A DNA stretch of 62,123 nucleotides from an uncultured Pseudomonadota bacterium (GTDB lineage: Bacteria; Pseudomonadota; Gammaproteobacteria; Burkholderiales; Rhodocyclaceae). Numbering within the stretch: the stretch's first letter is position 1; each line of letters opens with the position of its first letter. The translations under genes were made by a program, and so were the position numbers. Below, in pieces: positions 55,497-62,123 of the stretch. The stretch spans positions 1 through 62,123 of the forward strand of contig CAMLHL010000007.1 of the NCBI GenBank assembly GCA_946479855.1, given 5' to 3'. The notes beneath the pieces are model-generated. The model made no database searches and was not told the DNA's origin. It worked only from the letters and a program-made list of their open reading frames with translations.

Positions 55497-55521
55497 GTAG
55501 CTTTCTGTAACTAAATGTAGC
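55497..55521 (-). promoter_or_regulatory. Three tandem response-regulator-like half-sites upstream of the small RNA
   Basis: On the minus strand: GCTAC-N5-GTTAC-N5-GCTAC, exactly 10-bp period. The block ends 10 bp upstream of the candidate -35. This is the geometry of OmpR/PhoB/CpxR-family activators at their promoters. Confidence 0.5.
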
Positions 55522-55940
55522 TGGCAATATTTTTGGGCCGTTTGCTGCAACGCAGCAATTCTGTTCTCTGGGGGGGCGATCGATCCGGTTCCTTGTGACT
55601 TCCGCCATCTGGCTACTGCTTGCCGGTGCAGGGAGGGGGGGCATATTCGATCCGGTAAATCTCGATGGTGCATGGGTGGGCTGCTAATCCGTTGCCAGTT
55701 ACAGCTTTGCCGTTTCTTCAACGGCTTCCTCTTTGCGCATGAGGAAATGGCGGGCGCCAATGCAGTCCTGCGGTGTACCCGCCCGATCCTGGCTAATGCG
55801 GTCGTCGATCTGACGTTCATGGCGGCTCCACTGACGGGTAATTATGGTGACCGAGAGTCCAATGTAGTCATAATTTGCTGCTATGCAGCATGGGTGTTTT
55901 AGAAGCCTCGTCAGGTTGGTGCGTGCTAGGATTCAGCACC
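55522..55940. other. Gene-poor AT-richer gap with decayed-looking coding strip
   Basis: About 400 bases without a convincing gene, lower in GC than the surroundings. On the minus strand a ~75-codon open frame runs to a TAA at 55699-55701. It includes YDYIGLSVTIITRQWSRHE and ends MRKEEAVEETAKL, with no good start codon. The complementary plus frame (55672-55902) is also open. Near-identical palindromes TTTGCTGC-AAC-GCAGCA (55541-55557) and TTTGCTGC-TAT-GCAGCA (55874-55890) flank the strip. It may be a degraded gene or small element. Confidence 0.4.
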
Positions 55941-56441
55941 ATGAGTGAACTCGAAATACTTGCCGAACGTCTTGGTGCGGCGCTTTTGGCGCGCGGCGAG
56001 TGGCTGGCTGCGGCCGAGTCATGTACCGGCGGCTGGCTGGCGCAATCGGTCACTGCGATTGCCGGCAGTTCCGCCTGGTTTGATCGCGGTTTCGTGACGT
56101 ACTCCAATGCCGCCAAGATCGATATGCTCGGAGTTCCTGAAACCACGCTCGAACGTCATGGCGCGGTTTCGGAAGCGACTGCGCGGGCGATGGCCCAGGG
56201 AGGGTTGGCCCACAGCCGGGCTGACTGGTCGGTGGCGATCACCGGCATTGCCGGACCGAGCGGGGGGGCGCCGGGCAAACCCGTGGGTACCGTCTGTTTT
56301 GCGTGGGCTGGCAAAGAGGCTGGCTGCGAGGCACAGACTTGCCTGTTTGGCGGGGATCGCGCCGCCGTCCGGGAGCAGGCGGTGCGGCATGCGTTGAACG
56401 GCTTACTGCAGCGAATTGACACAGCAGCGGTTGCCGCTTGA
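55941..56441 (+). CDS. pncC: Nicotinamide-nucleotide amidase (CinA C-terminal family)
   Basis: A 166-residue enzyme deamidating NMN to NaMN in NAD recycling. AAESCTGGWLAQSVTAIAGSS near residue 30 carries the catalytic Ser/Lys region, FVTYSNAAKIDMLGV follows, and AITGIAGPSGGAPGKPVGTV is the signature loop. Single-domain PncC length. The start MSELEILAERLG was preferred to upstream in-frame starts. Confidence 0.94.
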   Translation: MSELEILAERLGAALLARGEWLAAAESCTGGWLAQSVTAIAGSSAWFDRGFVTYSNAAKIDMLGVPETTLERHGAVSEATARAMAQGGLAHSRADWSVAITGIAGPSGGAPGKPVGTVCFAWAGKEAGCEAQTCLFGGDRAAVREQAVRHALNGLLQRIDTAAVAA

Positions 56442-56454
56442 TGGCGGCATTTCA

Positions 56455-56484
56455 TTGGCGCACAATCAATAAAAATAATAAAAT
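56455..56484 (+). promoter_or_regulatory. Candidate promoter of the FIST-kinase operon in an AT-rich patch
   Basis: TTGGCG (56455-56460), 18-bp spacer, TAAAAT (56479-56484). Bases 56461-56505 are mostly A/T, the most AT-rich stretch in the window, and may be a target for nucleoid proteins such as H-NS-like MvaT/Bph3 types. Confidence 0.45.
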
Positions 56485-56512
56485 TTATATAGATATTAGA
56501 TAGGCGAGGGTA

Positions 56513-57655
56513 ATGCGCCACATCAAGTTGACCACTGAATCGGTCGAACTGGCCTTGAGCGGCTATCCCCCAGGGAAGGTCGGGGCAGGCATCGTGGCTT
56601 TGCTGCCTGAGGCAGAAAAGGCGCAACTTCCTCTCCTGCAGGCGGCCTGCCGTCGCCATGGGCTCGCCTTGGCGGGCGCTATTTTTCCGGCGCTGGTCGA
56701 GGGCCAGCACTTCTCCACCCAAGGTGCGTGGCTCTTGTATTTTGACCGCATGCCCGCCTTTTTTCTGCAACCGGTGAATGGTGGCGATACCCGATCATCG
56801 GCTGCCGGGATCATTACAGCGGTGCAGGATGCTTTGCTGTCTTGCCCGCTGGAAACGGCGAAACTGACGTTATTTCTGATTTTTGACGGCATGTTGCCGA
56901 ACATCGCGAGCTTGCTCGACGCTATCTATCTCGAACTTTCCAATCGTGTCGAGTACGCCGGGGTCAACGCCGGCAGCGAAACCTTCTTGCCCATGCCCTG
57001 CCTGTTCGACGCATCGCAGGTACTGGGTAATGGCGTTCTTGGCCTGTTGTTGCCCGGAGAAATGGCGCCGGTGCTCGAACACGGCTTTCTCCGACCGAAG
57101 CGGGCGATGACTGCCACTTCCACCGACAGCAACCGGATCGCCATGATCGACTGGCGGCCGGCTTTCGATGTTTATCAGGAAATCATCGAGTCACAATACG
57201 GTATCGCACTGACCCGGGAGAATTTTTACGAATACGCGGTGCATTTCCCGTTTGGCATCCTGCGTGCCGGCGGGGATGTCGTGGTACGCATCCCGGTGGC
57301 GCTGGCTGATGACGGCTCGCTGCACTGTGTCGGTGAAATACCGGAGAACGCCATGCTGGTGCTGCTGCATGCCCCGGCGGCCGGCGAAAATGGCAGCATC
57401 ATGCGCCTGGCGGAGCATTTACACCATGGGCATGGTTCGCTGCAGGGGCGGCAATTGCTGACTTTCTATTGTGCCGGGCGGCGCATGCATCTCGGCCGGG
57501 ATGCTGAAAAGGAACTGGCTGAACTGCAGACGGCGACGGGTGTTGACAGGATGGCTGGCGCTTTGTCGCTGGGCGAAATCGGCAGCACCGTTCGTGGGGG
57601 ATACCCCATGTTTCACAATGCCACGCTGGTCTGTGCGCCCTGGATGGCGACATGA
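56513..57655 (+). CDS. FIST-domain sensory protein
   Basis: A 380-residue cytoplasmic protein with FIST N-terminal (residues ~25-215) and FIST C-terminal (~225-365) domains. Typical motifs include [27 protein letters not shown] and the C-terminal [25 protein letters not shown] domains are predicted small-ligand sensors. It overlaps the following hybrid kinase by ATGA, so it probably supplies the input for that kinase, which lacks its own membrane sensor. The ligand is unknown. Confidence 0.9.
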   Translation: MRHIKLTTESVELALSGYPPGKVGAGIVALLPEAEKAQLPLLQAACRRHGLALAGAIFPALVEGQHFSTQGAWLLYFDRMPAFFLQPVNGGDTRSSAAGIITAVQDALLSCPLETAKLTLFLIFDGMLPNIASLLDAIYLELSNRVEYAGVNAGSETFLPMPCLFDASQVLGNGVLGLLLPGEMAPVLEHGFLRPKRAMTATSTDSNRIAMIDWRPAFDVYQEIIESQYGIALTRENFYEYAVHFPFGILRAGGDVVVRIPVALADDGSLHCVGEIPENAMLVLLHAPAAGENGSIMRLAEHLHHGHGSLQGRQLLTFYCAGRRMHLGRDAEKELAELQTATGVDRMAGALSLGEIGSTVRGGYPMFHNATLVCAPWMAT

Positions 57656-60207
57656 ATCGGGAGCAGATCCTCAGCGTCCTCTACGACTTGTCGTTGAGCA
57701 TCGGTGGCGAAGTCAATCTCGACAGTCTGTTGACGAAGACCCTGCAGCGCCTGCTGTTTCATACCTCGTTCCCGGCCGGTGTCGTTTTTGTCGCCCCGCT
57801 GGAAACGGCCTTCGGTGTCTCGGCCACGCTGGAGGCAGCCATCGGCGACCATGTACTGGCGGAAGATCGCGGCCAGCGTTTCAATTTACCGGATGGCTTG
57901 CTGGGGGCAAAAGTCGAGTTGCTCGAGGCGCCCGAGTTGTTGCACCCCTTGTCGCTGGATCAGCCTTACACCCATTGCCTGCGCTTGCCGGTCGACGAGC
58001 AATGCACGATATTGCTGTTGTCACCGGCGGCGCCGACTGGAGATTTACCGCTGACTCAGGTCTTTCAGCCGCTATTGGGCAACCTGGCCAAGGCGATCAT
58101 TCTTTGCCGCAACAATGAAAGATTGACCCGCAGTCTGGCCAACGACCGCGATGACGCCCGGGCCGAGCTGGCCGTGGCGCTGACTCAGAGCGAACGCGAG
58201 CGGGCTTTTCTCGACAGCCTCTATACGGCCATTCCCGATCTGGCCTGGGTCAAGGATACGAACGGTGTCTTTCTGTCCTGCAATCTGAGTTTTTCGCGGC
58301 TATACAACGCCAGCGAACAGGAAATTGTCGGACGCACCGACTATGATTTTGTCGATCAGGCGCAGGCCGATTTTTTCCGCGATAACGATCGCGCGGCGAT
58401 AGCGGCAGGTGGCCCGACGATGAACGAGGAGTGGCTGACCTTCGCTGACAATGGTTATCGCGGGCTGTTCGAGACGATCAAGACGCCGATGCTGGACAAG
58501 GAGGGCGGATTGATCGGTATCCTCGGCCTGGCCCGGGAAATCACCGAGCGCCGACGGGTTGAGGAAGCCTTGCGGGCCAGTGAAGCGGAACTGGCCCGGC
58601 ACCGCCAGCATCTGGCGGCTCTGGTGGCCGAACGGACCAGCGCGCTGGCACAGGCCAAGGCGCGGCTTGAACAGACGCAGTTTGCCATGGACCGGGTAGG
58701 TATCGGCATCCATTGGGTCGACGCCGGGGGGCGTTTTGTGTACGCCAATCAGGTAGCGGCCCGGATATTGGGCTACACGGTCGAGGAGATGCTGGCCTTG
58801 AGCGTGCCGGATATCGATCCTTCGGTGCCGGCCGGGGAGTTCGTCGAGCGAACCGCAGAATTGCGCCGGGTGGGCGGGGTCTGCATCGATAGCCAGAACC
58901 GGCATCGCGACGGGCACCTGATTCCGGTCAGTCTGAATATTTACTATCGGCCAGAAGCCGATGGCGATCCGGCGCGCTACATCACTTTCGTCAGCGACAT
59001 CAGCGAGCGCAAGCAGAACGAGCAGGCGCTGCATGAGGCAAAGGAGGCCGCCGAACTGGCAACCCGTGCCAAGAGCGCTTTTCTGGCCAACATGAGCCAC
59101 GAAATCCGGACGCCGATGAATGCCATTCTTGGCTCCGTGTACCTGATGCGGCGAGCTGGCACCGACCCTCTGCTGAGCGAGCCGCTGGACCGGATCGAGG
59201 CCTCGGGACGGCACCTGCTGTCGGTCATCGACGATATTCTCGACTTGTCGAAGATCGAAGCCGGCAAGCTGGAGCTCGAGGCGGCGCCGTTGATGTTGTC
59301 GCAACTGATGAACGAGGTGGCTGAAATGCTGAGCGGTCGGGCCCGCGAGAAGGGTTTGTCGGTGCATGTCGATGCGACACGCCTGCCCGACAGTCTGCTT
59401 GGCGATGCGACGAGGCTCCGGCAGGCGCTGATCAATTACGCCAACAATGCCATCAAGTTTACCGAGCGGGGCGGAATCATGCTTCGCGGCAAGGTTCTCG
59501 AGGAGAACGAGGCGAGCGTGCTGCTCCGGCTGGAGGTCGAGGATACCGGCATCGGTATCGATAGCGAAGCGCTTGATCGTCTGTTTGTGCCCTTCGAGCA
59601 GGCAGATCCGTCGATCACCCGCAAGTATGGCGGCACCGGCCTGGGGCTGGCGATTACCCGCCACTTGGCGCAATTGATGGGCGGGCAGGCCGGGGCCGAG
59701 AGCCGGCCGGGGCAGGGCAGCACTTTCTGGATCACTGCCCGCCTGAAGCGGCAGGCGCCGAAATCGGCCATCCCGTTAGCGCCGGCTGATCTGGGTGACG
59801 TCGAGGAGCAATTGCTGTGTCGCTATGCTGGCAGCCGGGTTCTGGTCGTGGAGGATGACCCGATCAATCGGGAAGTGGCGCAAATGCTGCTCGATGATGT
59901 CGGACTGACGGTCGACATGGCCTGCGACGGCGTCGAGGCGCTCGACAAGGTCTGTCGTGAGCACTATGCGCTGGTCCTGATGGACATGCAGATGCCGCGC
60001 ATGGACGGCCTGGAGGCGACGCGCCGGATTCGCCAGTCAGAGCGGGGGCGTCAGCTGCCGATCCTGGCCATGACCGCCAATGCGTTTGCCGAAGACCGCG
60101 AGCAATGTCTGGCCGCCGGCATGAACGACTTCGTCAGCAAGCCGGTTGATCCGGCTTTGCTCTACCTGGCCTTGCTGCGCTGGCTGGACAGGACTGCCCG
60201 CCGTTGA
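57652..60207 (+). CDS. Soluble hybrid histidine kinase (GAF-like, PAS, PAS, HisKA, HATPase, receiver)
   Basis: An 851-residue kinase without membrane helices. Order: N-terminal GAF-like region (~1-160), PAS (~190-305), coiled linker, PAS/PAC (~345-460), HisKA with [11 protein letters not shown] (His near 484), HATPase with the N box [11 protein letters not shown] and GTGLGLAI, then a receiver with [10 protein letters not shown] and [13 protein letters not shown] (Asp near 777). It is cotranslated with the FIST protein. No separate Hpt or output regulator adjoins, so the downstream partner is unknown. Confidence 0.95.
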   Translation: MNREQILSVLYDLSLSIGGEVNLDSLLTKTLQRLLFHTSFPAGVVFVAPLETAFGVSATLEAAIGDHVLAEDRGQRFNLPDGLLGAKVELLEAPELLHPLSLDQPYTHCLRLPVDEQCTILLLSPAAPTGDLPLTQVFQPLLGNLAKAIILCRNNERLTRSLANDRDDARAELAVALTQSERERAFLDSLYTAIPDLAWVKDTNGVFLSCNLSFSRLYNASEQEIVGRTDYDFVDQAQADFFRDNDRAAIAAGGPTMNEEWLTFADNGYRGLFETIKTPMLDKEGGLIGILGLAREITERRRVEEALRASEAELARHRQHLAALVAERTSALAQAKARLEQTQFAMDRVGIGIHWVDAGGRFVYANQVAARILGYTVEEMLALSVPDIDPSVPAGEFVERTAELRRVGGVCIDSQNRHRDGHLIPVSLNIYYRPEADGDPARYITFVSDISERKQNEQALHEAKEAAELATRAKSAFLANMSHEIRTPMNAILGSVYLMRRAGTDPLLSEPLDRIEASGRHLLSVIDDILDLSKIEAGKLELEAAPLMLSQLMNEVAEMLSGRAREKGLSVHVDATRLPDSLLGDATRLRQALINYANNAIKFTERGGIMLRGKVLEENEASVLLRLEVEDTGIGIDSEALDRLFVPFEQADPSITRKYGGTGLGLAITRHLAQLMGGQAGAESRPGQGSTFWITARLKRQAPKSAIPLAPADLGDVEEQLLCRYAGSRVLVVEDDPINREVAQMLLDDVGLTVDMACDGVEALDKVCREHYALVLMDMQMPRMDGLEATRRIRQSERGRQLPILAMTANAFAEDREQCLAAGMNDFVSKPVDPALLYLALLRWLDRTARR

Positions 60208-60249
60208 TGGCGGCGCGACCTGCGGTCTACTTGCGCAACAGGCAGAAAA

Positions 60250-60690
60250 TCATGGCCGGGCTTCGGCGGTGATTGCCTCGAGCAGCGGTCCGACCAGCCT
60301 GGCGGCGGCGCCCTGCGGCTGGCGGTAGGCAATCCAGGTCGCTTGCTCGTCGCCGGGCAGGGTGTAAATCGAGATCGCGAAGGGGCAAAGCACGATATTG
60401 TGCGGGTCGGCTTCCATCATCTGGCGCGACAGGCTGGCCGAGCAGAATTCGACGATCTCCGCCTGTCCGTAGATCGGCCGGGGGGTGCCGATGTCGCTCC
60501 CGGTTCGGGCCAGCATGGCGCCGATGTGCGAGGTGTAATTGACCACCAGGCCGCGGTTTTCGATGGCCAGGACGATGGCCTCGCGGGTGTCGGCGAAGCT
60601 TGCGGCGACCTGCTGCCTGACTACCCATTCCTCGGCTTGCGTGGCGCTTGCCGCCAGGGCAAGGCAGGATAGAAACCGCCGGGGGCGCAT
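60250..60690 (-). CDS. DUF302-domain exported protein
   Basis: A 146-residue protein with signal peptide MRPRRFLSCLALAASATQA. The mature part fits DUF302/TT1751-like: ASFADTREAIVLAIENRGLVVN, YGQAEIVEFCSASLSRQMMEA, LCPFAISIYTLPGD and a C-terminal LLEAITAEA. Such proteins accompany thiosulfate or cytochrome genes in some genomes, but no such context is seen here. Function unknown. Confidence 0.88.
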   Translation of the reverse strand: MRPRRFLSCLALAASATQAEEWVVRQQVAASFADTREAIVLAIENRGLVVNYTSHIGAMLARTGSDIGTPRPIYGQAEIVEFCSASLSRQMMEADPHNIVLCPFAISIYTLPGDEQATWIAYRQPQGAAARLVGPLLEAITAEARP

Positions 60691-60756
60691 GCATGCTCCA
60701 TTAGCAAAATCTGATGCGCTATTGTAGGCGATGCGCCGCGGCCAGTGGGGGGCAAT

Positions 60757-60790
60757 GCTACGGTCGACCCGGAAAAAGGGGAAAAATCGT
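60757..60790 (+). repeat. Intergenic motif copy D (CTACGGTCRACC family)
   Basis: The sequence reads CTACGGTCGACC followed by CGGAAAAAGGGGAAAAATC. It ends at the stop codon of the minus-strand helicase. Confidence 0.5.
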
Positions 60791-62123
60791 CAGTCGGGCA
60801 GTGGTTCGAACAGTGCGGCCAGATCGTCGGTGCCGAACTTGACGTCGACCCGGTGGTCGTCGGACAGGATGCCGGCGGCCAGTTCAGCCTTGCGTTCCTG
60901 CAGGGTGAGAATTTTTTCCTCGATGCTGCCGCTGACGATCAGCTTATAGACGAAGACCGGCTTGTCCTGGCCGAGGCGGTGGGCGCGGTCGGTGGCCTGG
61001 TTTTCGACGGCCGGGTTCCACCACGGATCGTAGTGGATGACCGTATCGGCGGCGGTCAGGTTAAGGCCGACGCCGCCGGCCTTCAGGCTGATCAGGAAGA
61101 TCGGCACGGCGCCCTCCTGGAAGCGGCGGATCGGCACTTCGCGATCGACCGTATCGCCGGTCAGCGTCACGTAGGCGATGCCGGCCTTGTCCAGTTCGTG
61201 CTCGATCAGCGCCAGCATGCTGGTGAATTGCGAGAAGACGAGAACGCGCCGGCCTTCGTCGACCAGTTCCGGCAGCATCGCCATCAGCAGGTCGAGTTTG
61301 GCCCGTTCCGGTACCTTGCGGGCGGCGCTGGCCTTGACCAGACGCGGGTCGCAGCAAACCTGGCGCAGCTTGAGCAGGGCATCGAGGATGACGATCTGGC
61401 TGCGCGCGAAGCCGCGGCTGGCGATTTCGTCGCGGACCTTGGCATCCATCGCGGCCCGCACGGTTTCGTAGAGATCGCGCTGGGCGCCTTCGAGTTCGAC
61501 GCTGCGCACGATGATCGTCTTGGGGGGGAGTTCCTGCGCCACGTCTTCCTTCTTGCGGCGCAGGATGAAGGGGCGAATACGCCGGGCCAGCAGGCTGCGC
61601 CGGGCCATGTCACCCTGCTTCTCGATCGGTGTCCGCCAGTGGCGGTTGAACTGCTTGCCGGTACCGAGGAAGCCGGGGAGCAGGAAATCGAACTGGCTCC
61701 ACAGTTCGCCGAGATGATTTTCCAGCGGCGTGCCGGTCAGGCACAGGCGGTGCCGCGCATCGATCTTGCGCACCGCTTCGGCACTCTGGCTCTGGGCGTT
61801 CTTGACCGTCTGCGCCTCGTCGAGGATGAGCAGGTGGTAGCTGTGTTGCATCAGCTCATCGGCGTCGCGCCAGAGCAGCGGATAGGTGGTCAGGATGACG
61901 TCGTGCTGGGTTATTTCGGCGAAGCGGCCCTTGCGCTCCGGACCGTGCAGCGAGAGCACCTTGAGGTCGGGCGCAAAGCGTGCCGCCTCGTTCTTCCAGT
62001 TGAAGATCAGCGAAGTCGGCAGGATGATCAGCGCCGGCTTGTCGAGGCGGCCACCTTCCTTCTCCAGTTGCAGGTGGGCCAGCGTCTGGGCCGTCTTGCC
62101 GAGGCCCATGTCGTCGGCCAGGA
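60790..62123 (-). CDS. SNF2-family DEAD/DEAH-box helicase, C-terminal part (5' end outside window)
   Basis: The 444 visible codons contain the SNF2 ATPase core. [14 protein letters not shown] is Walker A at the window edge, [12 protein letters not shown] motif [20 protein letters not shown] motif III, then the second RecA-like lobe with [31 protein letters not shown] and [11 protein letters not shown] (motif VI). These form a complete C-terminal motor of a bacterial HepA/RapA-like or SNF2 helicase. The N-terminus, probably with a SWIM zinc finger in this family, lies beyond the window. Confidence 0.95.
   Translation of the reverse strand, partial: LADDMGLGKTAQTLAHLQLEKEGGRLDKPALIILPTSLIFNWKNEAARFAPDLKVLSLHGPERKGRFAEITQHDVILTTYPLLWRDADELMQHSYHLLILDEAQTVKNAQSQSAEAVRKIDARHRLCLTGTPLENHLGELWSQFDFLLPGFLGTGKQFNRHWRTPIEKQGDMARRSLLARRIRPFILRRKKEDVAQELPPKTIIVRSVELEGAQRDLYETVRAAMDAKVRDEIASRGFARSQIVILDALLKLRQVCCDPRLVKASAARKVPERAKLDLLMAMLPELVDEGRRVLVFSQFTSMLALIEHELDKAGIAYVTLTGDTVDREVPIRRFQEGAVPIFLISLKAGGVGLNLTAADTVIHYDPWWNPAVENQATDRAHRLGQDKPVFVYKLIVSGSIEEKILTLQERKAELAAGILSDDHRVDVKFGTDDLAALFEPLPD

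Noticed and set aside
55461..55820. 119-codon minus-strand ORF across the small-RNA promoter
   Set aside because: Arg/Pro/Cys-rich composition without domain, spans the regulator-like boxes and has no ribosome site.

Overview
This window is ordinary chromosome from a GC-rich betaproteobacterium. Gene content and order (accB-accC-prmA, pilGHIJ-chpA, algH-ruvX-pyrR-pyrB-pyrC', pilT-pilU with yggS-proC-yggT on the other strand, tonB-like-aroE-mtgA) point to Rhodocyclales, near Dechloromonas/Azonexus. This placement is inferred from recognised proteins, not from a search. Coding density is very high. I see no rRNA, tRNA, insertion sequence, prophage or CRISPR array.

Layout: 1-3.9 kb carries the end of accB, accC, prmA and a zinc-ribbon/DUF3426 membrane protein. 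3.9-7.2 kb has a PfkB-type kinase and olsB-olsA for ornithine lipids, converging on apaH. 6.4-12.9 kb covers apaH, glmS and a nucleotide-sugar epimerase on the minus strand, then waaA converging on tolC. 11.6-16.1 kb is a minus-strand set: adhesin E/carbonic anhydrase protein, TetR regulator, pcm, rhodanese and tolC. 16.2-18.3 kb is a TPP riboswitch with thiC. 18.5-27.8 kb holds an alpha/beta hydrolase, a Spy/CpxP-like chaperone, YkgJ-type protein, uppP, yqiA-like esterase, RNB ribonuclease, tonB-like, aroE, mtgA and mgtE. 27.8-30.9 kb is thiD-thiE-hemL-sugE on the minus strand. 31.1-40.1 kb is the complete type IV pilus chemosensory operon pilG-H-I-J-chpA. 40.2-46.5 kb has photolyase, algH-ruvX-pyrR-pyrB-pyrC' and a bestrophin. 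46.5-55.3 kb has DUF167, yggT, proC and yggS, then pilT-pilU and associated small genes, rep helicase, a small secreted protein and cytochrome c5. 55.4-62.1 kb holds a gene-poor, AT-richer gap with a strong small-RNA candidate, then pncC, a FIST protein with a hybrid histidine kinase, a DUF302 protein and the 3' part of a SNF2 helicase.

The most interesting signals are non-coding. (1) A candidate ~70-nt minus-strand small RNA (55382-55451) has C-rich, anti-Shine-Dalgarno-like segments, a strong terminator and a promoter preceded by three tandem response-regulator-like half-sites. Similar tandem boxes with the same 10-bp period and orientation precede the Spy-like chaperone gene and a small secreted protein gene, suggesting a small envelope-stress regulon. 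(2) A ~32-bp motif (CTACGGTCRACC followed by an A-rich part) occurs in at least five intergenic gaps and aligns without gaps. (3) A perfect 10-bp hairpin buries the olsB ribosome binding site. (4) A 42-codon ORF upstream of accC reproduces the first 11 codons of biotin carboxylase and runs into the accC start. (5) A ~140-bp imperfect palindrome sits between accC and prmA.

All start sites, promoters and RNA structures were read by eye. No homology search, folding or genome-wide counting was possible.
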